Assembly (NCBI RefSeq): GCF_946220915.1
Contig: NZ_CAMIHH010000060.1
Location: 1 to 20,702 of the forward strand
Source: an uncultured Flavobacterium sp.
Lineage (GTDB): Bacteria; Bacteroidota; Bacteroidia; Flavobacteriales; Flavobacteriaceae
DNA length: 20,702 nucleotides
Direction: 5' to 3'
In this document: piece after piece, positions 7,364 through 14,778 of the stretch
Position numbering within the stretch: position 1 is the first letter of the stretch
Layout of the letters: the number at the start of each line of letters is the position of its first letter
Made by a program: the position numbers and the translations under genes
The notes under the pieces: model-generated
What the model was told of the DNA's origin: nothing
The model's database searches: none
Seen by the model: only the letters and a program-made list of their open reading frames with translations

Positions 7364-7777
7364 ATGAAATTCATAAAATTCCTTTTGGTTGGCATCATTT
7401 TCGGCATTGTGCTTACAAAATCCGAGGCAGTATCATGGTACCGCATTTACGAGATGTTCCACTTCCAGTCGTTCCATATGTTCGGCATCATTGGCGTGGC
7501 GGTATTCACAGGGCTGATCGGCATACAGCTCATCAAGCGTAAAAATATAAAGGACATCACAGGCCAGCCTATCGTGGTCCCTGATAAAGAAAAGGGCTTT
7601 ACCGCCTACATTGTTGGTGGTACTTTGTTTGGCCTTGGCTGGGGGCTCGTAGGAACCTGCCCGGGACCGATATACATACTCATAGGCGCAGGCTTCTGGG
7701 CGGTTGGCATTGTGCTTTTAGGCGCATTGCTGGGTACTTACCTCTATGGACTATTAAAGAGCAGGCTGCCGCATTGA
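7364..7777 (+). CDS. YeeE/YedE-related (DUF6691-type) transporter, C-terminal half, 137 aa
   Basis: This is an inner-membrane protein with segments near residues 5-20, 37-57, 80-97 and 103-130. The motif LGWGLVGTCPGPIYILIGAG (91-110), with Cys99 in GTCPGP, is the counterpart of the GGCTSG motif in the preceding protein. This is how the second half of split YeeE/YedE transporters looks. It begins 8 bases after the first half stops, so the two are translated together and presumably assemble as a heterodimer. The substrate is inferred from the family, not shown by the sequence. Confidence 0.85.
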   Translation: MKFIKFLLVGIIFGIVLTKSEAVSWYRIYEMFHFQSFHMFGIIGVAVFTGLIGIQLIKRKNIKDITGQPIVVPDKEKGFTAYIVGGTLFGLGWGLVGTCPGPIYILIGAGFWAVGIVLLGALLGTYLYGLLKSRLPH

Positions 7778-7784
7778 TCCTGCG

Positions 7785-8108
7785 ATGAAACGGGCATTTT
7801 ACATCGTCAATTACACCTATTTCCTTTGCCTTGTCATCCTGCTGGCATTTACCGGTACTTTTAGCCTGGGCAGTAAAGAAAACCTGGTGGAGCAGCTAAC
7901 GCTGAATTTTTGGACATTCATATTTGCCCGCATTGTTTTTAACGAAGCCTTGCTTTTTGTTTTCCTGTTCTTCCTTTTTGGTGCCGATTTTATATTCTAT
8001 AACGTGGTCAATCTTAAAACAAGGTTTCAATTGGTGTTCAGGGCATTTTTCTGGCTATCCTTGTTTTCTGTAGTTTTTATTTCGGTATATTTTGCATTTT
8101 GCAGATAA
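7785..8108 (+). CDS. Small membrane protein, 107 aa
   Basis: Three very hydrophobic, Phe-rich segments (about residues 8-27, 50-75 and 84-105) separated by short charged loops (LGSKENLVEQ; NLKTRFQL) mark an integral inner-membrane protein. No family is recognised. It starts 7 bases after the stop of the second YeeE half, which makes it the third gene of that operon and a possible accessory subunit, although it may simply be co-transcribed. The final codons overlap an inverted repeat. Confidence 0.65.
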   Translation: MKRAFYIVNYTYFLCLVILLAFTGTFSLGSKENLVEQLTLNFWTFIFARIVFNEALLFVFLFFLFGADFIFYNVVNLKTRFQLVFRAFFWLSLFSVVFISVYFAFCR

Positions 8109-8118
8109 TTTATCTGCA
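8100..8118. repeat. Inverted repeat over the stop codon of the 107-aa gene
   Basis: TGCAGATAA and TTATCTGCA are perfect complements separated by one base; as RNA this would form a 7-bp stem with a 5-base loop. The left arm includes the TAA stop codon. No T-run follows directly, although an A/T-rich tract ending in TTTTTT occurs about 20 bases later. It may act as a weak terminator or protect the 3' end. Confidence 0.45.
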
Positions 8119-8142
8119 CATCTGCCTTTTAATAGAATTTTT

Positions 8143-8232
8143 TAGGGCGTGCCACCTTCGCAGGCTACGGTGTCGGGCTTTCGGCTATATCCCTCCGCTG
8201 CGCTGCGGGGATACCGCCTCTATCCCTCACGC
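8143..8232. repeat. Flavobacterial-type structured intergenic repeat
   Basis: This element of about 90 bases is bounded by GCGTG (8147-8151) and its complement CACGC (8228-8232). It contains a strong internal hairpin: TATCC (8188-8192) and CCGC (8195-8198) pair with GCGG (8205-8208) and GGATA (8209-8213), flanked by GGC/GCC. The pattern of a GGGCGTGCC beginning, TCGGGCTTTCGGCTATA in the middle and TATCCCTCACGC at the end is one I recognise as a recurrent intergenic sequence in Flavobacterium-type genomes. It is non-coding and more G/C-rich than the sequence around it. Only one copy is in this window, so its repeat status rests on recall. Confidence 0.5.
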
Positions 8233-8355
8233 AAGCTACACTCATGCATTAGCATAAGTGTTTTCCTATCGGATAAGTACACGCTAATGGAATTCCCCTT
8301 TGGGTTCCCGTCTGCCATTAGGCATGATTAGCGGGTTCAGGTAAAGAGCGTGGGT
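8233..8355. other. Gene-free stretch with competing hairpins
   Basis: No gene is seen. The segment CTAATGG (8284-8290) sits in GCTAATG (8283-8289), which pairs perfectly with CATTAGC (8247-8253), and can alternatively pair with CCATTAG (8315-8321). A small TGCC-ATTA-GGCA hairpin (8313-8324) also overlaps the second partner. These mutually exclusive pairings could belong to a longer form of the neighbouring repeat. Confidence 0.35.
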
Positions 8356-8389
8356 AAAAAAAAGGGTATCTTTCCAGACACCCTTTTTT
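8356..8389 (-). terminator. Terminator at the end of the glucan utilisation locus
   Basis: A-run (8356-8363), GGGTaTC, a 6-base loop, GAcACCC and a T-run (8384-8389) form a stem with one A/C mismatch, flanked by A and T tracts. On the minus strand it follows the stop of the compact GH16 gene by about 22 bases and ends in eight U, so it is the likely terminator of the locus. The symmetrical tracts allow it to work for the plus strand too. Confidence 0.75.
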
Positions 8390-8411
8390 CAGTAACTAAC
8401 TTCAAATCTAT

Positions 8412-9179
8412 TTAATTGGAATACACTTTTACATAGTCAATGATAAACTCCTGTGGAAAAATGCTGTCATCAACCTCCGGCCCGCCAAAATTACCGCCCA
8501 CCGCCATATTCAGCAGTATAAAAAACGGTTGGTCATAAGGCCAGTTTTCCTGCGTTTTGTTTTCCTGTGAATAGCTGAAAAGCACCTTGTCATCTACAAG
8601 GAAATCAATTTTTTCGGCTGTCCAGTTTACGGCATATACGTGCCATCCCTGCTCAATGGCAGGAAATGGTGTTTTATGGCCCAATGCATTATCGCCGTGG
8701 CGCTCTTTAAAATGCAGGGTGTTATATACCATCCCAGGGTCTTTGCCTACATACTCAATAATGTCTATTTCACCGGCCAGGGGCCATGCTGCCTGCCCAA
8801 TGTTTGAGCCCAGCATCCAGAAGGCGGGCCAAATCCCTTTGCCGGTGGGTATTTTGGCACGCGCCTCAATGTAGCCGTATTTAAATTCCTTTTTGCCGGC
8901 AGTGGTTATGCGGGTTGATGTATACCTGTCACCCTCTTTTTTGGCAGTAATGATAAAGTTGCCATTTTCGAGCCTGTGGTTGTCTTTGGTATATATCTGG
9001 CGTTCATTATTACCCCATCCGCAAATGTTGGGGCAACCGTCGCCGGTTTCAAAGTTCCATGTTTTTTCATCAAGCTTTTTGCCATTGAAGTTTTCCTCCC
9101 AAACCAGTTTCCCTTTTTTTACCTGTGCGGAAGCTGTGAGGGCAGATAGCATGGCTATCGCAATTACTATTTTTTTCAT
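8412..9179 (-). CDS. GH16 endo-beta-1,3-glucanase (laminarinase), compact, 255 aa
   Basis: This is a single glycoside hydrolase family 16 domain that cuts internal beta-1,3 (or mixed beta-1,3/1,4) glucan bonds with retention. A signal peptide ends at ASA-Q (residue 18) with no lipobox and no T9SS domain, so the enzyme is expected to be soluble in the periplasm. The catalytic motif GEIDIIEYVG places nucleophile Glu137, helper Asp139 and acid/base Glu142 in the ExDxxE form typical of laminarinases. WGNNERQIYT (55-64), GKGIWPAFWMLG (113-124) and LLNMAVGGNFGG (222-233) are further GH16 cleft motifs. Its ATG overlaps the GH3 stop by four bases (ATGA, 9176-9179), so translation is coupled. It is the last gene of the locus. 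Confidence 0.95.
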   Translation of the reverse strand: MKKIVIAIAMLSALTASAQVKKGKLVWEENFNGKKLDEKTWNFETGDGCPNICGWGNNERQIYTKDNHRLENGNFIITAKKEGDRYTSTRITTAGKKEFKYGYIEARAKIPTGKGIWPAFWMLGSNIGQAAWPLAGEIDIIEYVGKDPGMVYNTLHFKERHGDNALGHKTPFPAIEQGWHVYAVNWTAEKIDFLVDDKVLFSYSQENKTQENWPYDQPFFILLNMAVGGNFGGPEVDDSIFPQEFIIDYVKVYSN

Positions 9180-11485
9180 GGTTTTAAATCACTGTTATAA
9201 CTAAATCCTGCCTCAAGCGCCGTAGCCGAGCTTCCACCCACAAAAACCCTGAAATCGCCCGGCTCTGCCTCCCATTTGCTGTTGGCAGTATAATATTCTA
9301 TGGTCTTTTCGTCAATGGTAAAGGTAACGGTCTTTTTCTGGCCGGCCTTTAAGGCAACAAGCTCAAAGCCTTTCAGCTCCTTTACCGGCCTGGTTACCGA
9401 CCCGATAAGATCCCTTATGTAGAACTGTACAACTTCCTTGCCGTCAACGGCACTGTTGTTCGCAACGTCAACAGATACTGTCAGGCTGCCCTTACCTGCA
9501 AACGAGGGGCTGCTCAGCTTCAGGTTGGAATAGCTGAATTCAGAATAGCTTAACCCGTGCCCGAAAGGGTAGAGGGGGCTGTTTTGCTCATCGATGTAGT
9601 GTGCCCAGAAAACGCTTTCCGTCGGCTGCCCGTTGCCCGGCCTTCCGGTCGATTTGTGGTTATAATACAACGGCACCTGGCCCACGCTCCTCGGGAAGCT
9701 CATAGGCAGCTTGCCACTCGGGTTGTAGTCGCCATAAAGCACCTGTGCAATGGCATTGCCGCTTTGGGTGCCAAGGTGCCATGCCTCCACAATGGCAGGA
9801 ATGTTTTCAGCGGCCCATGGCAAAGCCAGCGGCCTTCCATTAGTAAGCACCAGCACAATGTTGGGATTCGCTTTGTATACCTCTTCCAGCAGTTCCTGCT
9901 GAACGCCGGGCAGGCCCAGTTCGGTACGGCTGCGGCCCTCGCCGGTCTGCAGGCCGTGCTCGCCCAGTACCATGACAACAACATCGGCACCTTTGGCAGC
10001 GTTTACCGCTTCGCCAAACCCGCTTTTATCGGTCATGTTTATCTTGGTCTCCACAACAAATTTTGGGCTACCCAAAGCTACGTCGGCACCTTTGGCGTAA
10101 ACCAGCTCGTTGCCCTTATATTGCTGCAACCCCTCCATTACAGATATGGCCGTGTTGTCATCGGCACCAATCCTCCAGCTGCCAAGAGGGCTTGTCTTAT
10201 CGTTGGCAAGCGCGCCAATCACGGCAATTTTTTGTCCCTGTTTTTTAAGTGGCAGCAGCTTTTTGCCATCGTTCTTTAAAAGCACGATCGATTTTTTTGC
10301 CATGTCCAGTACGCCATCATGAAATTCTTTTTTGCCGATGGTTTGCCTTTCACGGTTTTCATCGCAGTACTTGTACGGATCGTCAAAAAGGCCCAGTTCA
10401 AACTTGACCTTAAGTATCCTCCTTACGGCATCGTTTATCTTATCTTCACTAACCCTGCCTTCGTTTACCAGGTTTACAAGGTGCTTAACATAGCCGTGCG
10501 ATTCCATATCCATGTCATTGCCTGCATTGGCCGATAGCTCAGCGGCGTGCTTCAGGTCTTTGGCATAGCCATGGGCTATCATTTCGCCCATTGAACCCCA
10601 GTCGGTAACAATAAACCCTTTGAAGTCCCATTCTTTTTTTAGCAGGTCCCTTTGGAGGTAAGTATGGCCCGTTGCGGGAATGCCGTCCAGGTCGTTAAAC
10701 GAATTCATGAAGGTAAGTGCACCTGCATCGGCAGCGGCCTTAAATGGCGGCAAAATTATATTATGTAGCGTGTTATGGCTTATATCTACCGTATTATAAT
10801 CTTTTCCGGATTCCGAAAAAGAGTACCCTGCAAAGTGCTTTACGCACGCTGCCAGGTTAAATTCGCCAAGGTCTCCCTGAAACCCCTGTACCCTTGCTAT
10901 GGCAATTACGCTGTTCAGGTAAGGGTCTTCGCCCGCGCCTTCCATAACGCGGCCCCAGCGTGCATCCCTGGACACGTCCACCATAGGTGCAAACGTCCAG
11001 TTCAGTCCCGAAGCAGCTGCTTCGGCGGCAGCTATCCCTGCCGATTTTTTAATGGCCTCCATATCCCAGCTTGCAGCTTCGGCAAGTGGTATGGGGCTTA
11101 TGGTCTTGTATCCGTGGATAACGTCGTAGCCAAAAATAACGGGTATTCCCAGCCTGGTTTGCTCCACGGCAATCTTTTGCAATGCCTTTACTTCTTTTAC
11201 ACCCTTTACATTCAGCATAGAGCCTACCCATCCTCTTTTTATGTGCTCGTATTTGTCGGCGGCATCACCATCTTTTGGCGCAGGCCCTGTCACATCCCAA
11301 AAGCCGTTATACTGGTTCATCTGGCCTACTTTTTCCTCGAGGGTCATAAGCTTCAGTACTGAATCTGCCTTGCGGTCGGTTGGAAGCTCCCGCGATGACG
11401 AGGCGATATTCTGTTTTGTAGGGCTGCATCCGAGCGCTATTGCCAAAAAGGCTGCCAGGGCATATTTTGGTAAATTATAGTTCAT
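9176..11485 (-). CDS. bglX: GH3 beta-glucosidase lipoprotein, 769 aa
   Basis: This is a glycoside hydrolase family 3 exo-enzyme that removes glucose from oligosaccharide ends. The N-terminal TIM-barrel domain holds GYDVIHGYKT (119-128), ARWGRVMEGAGEDPYL (175-190), KHFAGYS (216-222) and VTDWGS, whose Asp295 is the nucleophile. The second domain starts near KSIVLLKNDG (398-407) and contains HGLQTGEGRSR, with Glu516 as a candidate acid/base. An FnIII-like domain closes the protein (about 680-750). The signal peptide ends in a lipobox (IALGC, Cys20), but the next residues, SPTKQN, lack an acidic export signal, which favours a periplasm-facing anchor. Length and layout fit BglX-type enzymes. It lies 79 bases after the large GH16 gene, with a hairpin between. 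Confidence 0.95.
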   Translation of the reverse strand: MNYNLPKYALAAFLAIALGCSPTKQNIASSSRELPTDRKADSVLKLMTLEEKVGQMNQYNGFWDVTGPAPKDGDAADKYEHIKRGWVGSMLNVKGVKEVKALQKIAVEQTRLGIPVIFGYDVIHGYKTISPIPLAEAASWDMEAIKKSAGIAAAEAAASGLNWTFAPMVDVSRDARWGRVMEGAGEDPYLNSVIAIARVQGFQGDLGEFNLAACVKHFAGYSFSESGKDYNTVDISHNTLHNIILPPFKAAADAGALTFMNSFNDLDGIPATGHTYLQRDLLKKEWDFKGFIVTDWGSMGEMIAHGYAKDLKHAAELSANAGNDMDMESHGYVKHLVNLVNEGRVSEDKINDAVRRILKVKFELGLFDDPYKYCDENRERQTIGKKEFHDGVLDMAKKSIVLLKNDGKKLLPLKKQGQKIAVIGALANDKTSPLGSWRIGADDNTAISVMEGLQQYKGNELVYAKGADVALGSPKFVVETKINMTDKSGFGEAVNAAKGADVVVMVLGEHGLQTGEGRSRTELGLPGVQQELLEEVYKANPNIVLVLTNGRPLALPWAAENIPAIVEAWHLGTQSGNAIAQVLYGDYNPSGKLPMSFPRSVGQVPLYYNHKSTGRPGNGQPTESVFWAHYIDEQNSPLYPFGHGLSYSEFSYSNLKLSSPSFAGKGSLTVSVDVANNSAVDGKEVVQFYIRDLIGSVTRPVKELKGFELVALKAGQKKTVTFTIDEKTIEYYTANSKWEAEPGDFRVFVGGSSATALEAGFSYNSDLKP

Positions 11486-11510
11486 TATAATTTTTTAGTG
11501 TCCAATAGCC

Positions 11511-11534
11511 AGGGAGGCTGTTTTGAGCCTCCCT
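11511..11534 (-). other. GC-rich intercistronic hairpin between the large GH16 and GH3 genes
   Basis: AGGGAGGCT (11511-11519) and AGCCTCCCT (11526-11534) form a perfect 9-bp stem with a 6-base loop in the only sizeable gap (79 bases) inside the locus. No U-run follows on either strand, so it is not a standard terminator. It may mark an mRNA processing or stabilising point that gives the upstream SusC-to-GH16 genes more transcript than the downstream GH3-GH16 pair. Confidence 0.55.
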
Positions 11535-11564
11535 TTGCATTGGTAATTAGAACAGATGTTTATA

Positions 11565-13211
11565 TTATTCGTAAACTTTTACGTAGTCTACCTCCATGGC
11601 CGACTGGGTAAAGCCCGGTGCAACTGCGCCGCCCATGTTACCGCCCATGGCAACGTTAAATATCAGGAAGAAATCGTGGTTAAACGGCACGGCAGGAGAG
11701 TTTGCAAATACTTTAAACTCGTTGCCGTCTACATAAAACTTAATGAAGTTGGGGCTCCAAACTATTTCATAAATATGGAAATCGGTCGAAACGCCGCTTA
11801 CCGGTGTTGTAGAGGTGTTGGCATTGCCGCCGGAGTTGCCCGGGTAATGCAGCGTACCGTGAATGATATCCTGCTGGTTGCCTACGTGCTCCATTATATC
11901 AATTTCCCCGCAGGCAGGCCATGCGAAACCTGGCTGGTCATGGTTGGCGCCCAGGGCCCACAATGCAGGCCATGTTCCGCCACCGGTAGGCAATTTGGCA
12001 CGTATCTCGACCCTTCCGTAGGTAAACTCCTTTTTGTCTTTGGTAGTCATGCGTGCAGAGGTGTAGTTAAAGCCGTTAAAGGTTTCCGCTTTGGCAGTTA
12101 TCCTTAGCGAGCCGCCAGTTACGGTAGCATTTTCTGCCCTGTAGTATTGCAGTTCATTATTGCCCCATCCGCCATTGTTGCCTATTTCCATATTCCACTT
12201 CGTAGCATCGGGAGCGCCCTCGTAGTTAAACTGGTCTTCCCAGGCAAGTGTATCGTATATTGGCTCATTTCCGCCAAAAGGGGGTTCGGTGCTCAATATC
12301 AGGTACCACGCGTTGGCGCTGTTATTGCCCTGTATGAACCTTACCTGCATCCTGTTCTCGTCGATTGTCATAACTTCAAAAGTCCTTTGGCCAACATAAT
12401 AGCCAAGAGATGGCTTTTCGCCCGAGATGGTGAACTGTGTCCCTGTGCTTATGGCTGCAACAACCGAGCTAGAAGCCGAAAGCGTTACATCCCTCTGGCC
12501 CGAAACATCCTGCGGAAGGCAGGTATCTTCTCCAAGCGCAGTGCCGCCAATTTCGAGTGTAAAGTCTTTATTTACAAAAGTTGAACCACCATTATCATGG
12601 TCAAATTTGATAAGTCCGTTAACAAGGCTAAAGGTGAATTTGCTGTTATAAAAGCAGCTGCTCACTTCGGCTCCTGCTTTTTCAAAAGGCGCGGCAGAGT
12701 ACCATGACGGCCAGTTATTGCCGCCATCGGGTGTATTGGGGCCAATGCCCAGGTGGCCCTGCTCTGCGGCTGCAATGTACCAAACCTTGCTGCCGCCGCC
12801 GGTTAGGAGCTGTTTTGTTTCGTCGTCCTCAAAGTTTAGCAGGATGTCCTCAACCATGAACGAACCGGTTGTGGCAACGCCGCCCTTTCCGTAGGCAATT
12901 ACCGTAACTTCATAGGAGTTTACGCCCTGTGTCTCTACGCTATACGGAAAAACGCCACCCGCCGCAGTTCCTTTTTCAACACCCTCTACTAAAAATTTGA
13001 AGGTTATGGCATTGTCTGCAGTGGCCTTAAGCACAATCTTGCCGCTACCGTCGCCATTAGGAAACTCGGCAGACTTGCCCACAACATCATAAGTAAGCGC
13101 AAGATTGGTAGGGGCAACCAGATCGCCAAATGTTTTGTCGTCGTCCTGGCAGGCAATTACCAGCATTAGCAATGCCAGTAGTGCCGCAAATGGTTTTAAA
13201 ATCTTTTTCAT
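11565..13211 (-). CDS. Multidomain GH16 beta-glucanase lipoprotein, 548 aa
   Basis: The start is set at the ATG whose CAT is 13209-13211. It gives a lipoprotein signal peptide (MKKILKPFAALLALL, then VIAC with Cys21) and lies 4 bases after the upstream stop. A start 23 codons earlier would overlap that gene and hide the signal. Cys21 is followed by QDDDKTF, an acidic export signal, so it is likely on the cell surface. Domains are a PKD-like domain (about 30-119), an unnamed domain of about 175 residues (131-308, containing SKVWYIAAAEQGHLGIGP and WYSAAPFEKAG), then GH16 (318-548). The GH16 motif GEIDIMEHVG has Glu436, Asp438 and Glu441 as catalytic residues. It probably makes the first endo-cuts in laminarin-like glucan outside the cell, feeding SusC/SusD. 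Confidence 0.93.
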   Translation of the reverse strand: MKKILKPFAALLALLMLVIACQDDDKTFGDLVAPTNLALTYDVVGKSAEFPNGDGSGKIVLKATADNAITFKFLVEGVEKGTAAGGVFPYSVETQGVNSYEVTVIAYGKGGVATTGSFMVEDILLNFEDDETKQLLTGGGSKVWYIAAAEQGHLGIGPNTPDGGNNWPSWYSAAPFEKAGAEVSSCFYNSKFTFSLVNGLIKFDHDNGGSTFVNKDFTLEIGGTALGEDTCLPQDVSGQRDVTLSASSSVVAAISTGTQFTISGEKPSLGYYVGQRTFEVMTIDENRMQVRFIQGNNSANAWYLILSTEPPFGGNEPIYDTLAWEDQFNYEGAPDATKWNMEIGNNGGWGNNELQYYRAENATVTGGSLRITAKAETFNGFNYTSARMTTKDKKEFTYGRVEIRAKLPTGGGTWPALWALGANHDQPGFAWPACGEIDIMEHVGNQQDIIHGTLHYPGNSGGNANTSTTPVSGVSTDFHIYEIVWSPNFIKFYVDGNEFKVFANSPAVPFNHDFFLIFNVAMGGNMGGAVAPGFTQSAMEVDYVKVYE

Positions 13212-13215
13212 AGTA

Positions 13216-14766
13216 TTAATTTGTAAGTTGAATGTCATCAAAATAATAGTTTGCGCCTGTACCCGGCTGGCCTCCGCCAAAGAAGATAACGATCTTGATA
13301 TAATTATTGGCGCTTACGATGTCGTTAAAGTTAAAGGTCAATTCCTCCCATTGATTGGCAACTGTAGTCGATACGACGCGCTCAATGTTATTGGCGCCGG
13401 CCGCATTTTCAAACTTTACAATTACAGGTGTACCTGTGGTTGGGCTCCATACCTTCATTTTGATGATTTTATTGGTAGTAAAGTCAATCGGGTCGGTCAG
13501 CGTTAAAAATGAGCCTGCCCAAACCTGGCTTGCATTCGGCTTAAAAAACTGCGCCACTTTGCTGCTTGGGTTGGCCGTGTCATTGTGCGGATTATTTATA
13601 ACTGTAGTTGCAGCGCCCTGGAAATCGGTAAACGTGTAGTCAACGCCGCCCTGCTCAAAAGTAATAGGGAAAGCCAAAGGCACACCCGTAGCCGATTGTA
13701 CGATATCATCAAAATAGTAGGTATCACCCGTACCGCTGCCCGCAGCGTTAAAAAAGAAAACAAGCTTGGAGTACTGTTGCGTAGTGCTTGCGGCAGTATA
13801 GTCAAATACCAGCTCTTCCCATTGGTTGGCAACACTTGTTACAGCTGTTGCTTCAACGCCTATGGCGCCATCGGTAAGGTGCTCAAGCTTCAACAGTACC
13901 GGCACACCGGCAGCAGGAGACCATATTTTTACCCTGATGAACTTATTTGCAGAAAGGTTCACAGGGCTATCCAATGTAAGGAAACCGCCTGTCCATACAG
14001 CGCCTGCGGCTGGGGTCATCGCAGCAACATTTGCGCTGGTATTGATACCTCCTGAATGCGGATTTGCAACTTTCGAACCACTTGCCCCGTTAAATACGGT
14101 AATGGCATAATTCAAGGTAGTATTCTCAAAGTTTATTGGCAATAGCAACGGGTTGTTTATGGTTATGTCCTGTGTGTATACTGCCGTAGCAGCGCCGCCG
14201 CTATAAGCAATTACCGTTACCGTATATGTACCAATGGTAGTATAAGTATGCGTTACAGGCGCTCCGCCCTCATTGTACTGAACCGGGGCAGCAAGCGGGT
14301 CATCGCCAAAGAAAATTTCAAAGTATGTTTCATAGTCGGCTTCGGCGGTAACGTTTATCTGAAAGGGGTTCCCTACTGTAGGCGTTATCGTAGCCAAAAG
14401 ATTTTCGGGTTGTATAAATGTTACAGTCAATGGCAGGGTTACCTCGGTAGTTTTGCCGTTAATGCCTGTTGCAATTATCTTTACGCTATACTGGCCCTCT
14501 GCATAGGTGTGGTTTACCCTCTCGCCTGCGCCAAGGGCTGATGGCTCTGCCGTGGCATCGCCAAAAAACACTTCATAGCTCACAACGCCCTCGCCATGTG
14601 GCGCTATGGTTACCAGCCCGGTATTATCCTGCGAAATGGTAAAAAGGGCAGTAATGTTTTGCGGGGCATCTGCGTTATCGGCAAATGTGGTGTCGCTGTC
14701 TTCATCGGAGCAGCCTGCAAGCAATGCTACGAACAGGATGCTGAATATAAATTTTATCTGTTTCAT
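13216..14766 (-). CDS. Surface glycan-binding lipoprotein with two PKD and two tandem C-terminal domains, 516 aa
   Basis: Lipobox LLAGC (Cys19) followed by SDEDSD is a strong lipoprotein export signal, so it is surface exposed. Two PKD-like domains come first (about 36-116 and 120-205, with YEVFFGD and HTYAEGQYSVKIIAT, then FEIFFGDD and HTYTTIGTYTVTVIAY). After them lies a tandem duplication of about 150 residues (209-355 and 366-516). Both copies share NPH, VWxGxFLTL, a WSPxxGxPV core, VANQWEEL and YYFDDI. The repeats resemble carbohydrate-binding beta-sandwiches and no catalytic motif is present. Position directly after SusD and before the GH16 is that of the SusE/SGBP-B slot, so it most likely binds the glucan beside SusC/SusD. 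The C-terminal repeat family was not identified. Confidence 0.85.
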   Translation of the reverse strand: MKQIKFIFSILFVALLAGCSDEDSDTTFADNADAPQNITALFTISQDNTGLVTIAPHGEGVVSYEVFFGDATAEPSALGAGERVNHTYAEGQYSVKIIATGINGKTTEVTLPLTVTFIQPENLLATITPTVGNPFQINVTAEADYETYFEIFFGDDPLAAPVQYNEGGAPVTHTYTTIGTYTVTVIAYSGGAATAVYTQDITINNPLLLPINFENTTLNYAITVFNGASGSKVANPHSGGINTSANVAAMTPAAGAVWTGGFLTLDSPVNLSANKFIRVKIWSPAAGVPVLLKLEHLTDGAIGVEATAVTSVANQWEELVFDYTAASTTQQYSKLVFFFNAAGSGTGDTYYFDDIVQSATGVPLAFPITFEQGGVDYTFTDFQGAATTVINNPHNDTANPSSKVAQFFKPNASQVWAGSFLTLTDPIDFTTNKIIKMKVWSPTTGTPVIVKFENAAGANNIERVVSTTVANQWEELTFNFNDIVSANNYIKIVIFFGGGQPGTGANYYFDDIQLTN

Positions 14767-14778
14767 GTCTTTATAGTA

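Noticed and set aside
8149..8331. A 60-codon plus-strand frame through the intergenic repeat
   Set aside because: It runs across the structured repeat and hairpins; the product is Ser/Tyr/Pro-rich with no family, and repeats of this kind often give chance frames.
9557..10279. A 240-codon plus-strand open frame opposite the GH3 gene
   Set aside because: GH3 catalytic motifs on the minus strand are intact across the whole region, and the antisense product has no recognisable fold or start signal.
13212..13280. An upstream start giving the large GH16 protein 23 extra residues
   Set aside because: It would overlap the preceding gene by 65 bases and bury the lipoprotein signal peptide; the internal ATG at 13211 gives a proper lipobox and a 4-base gap.
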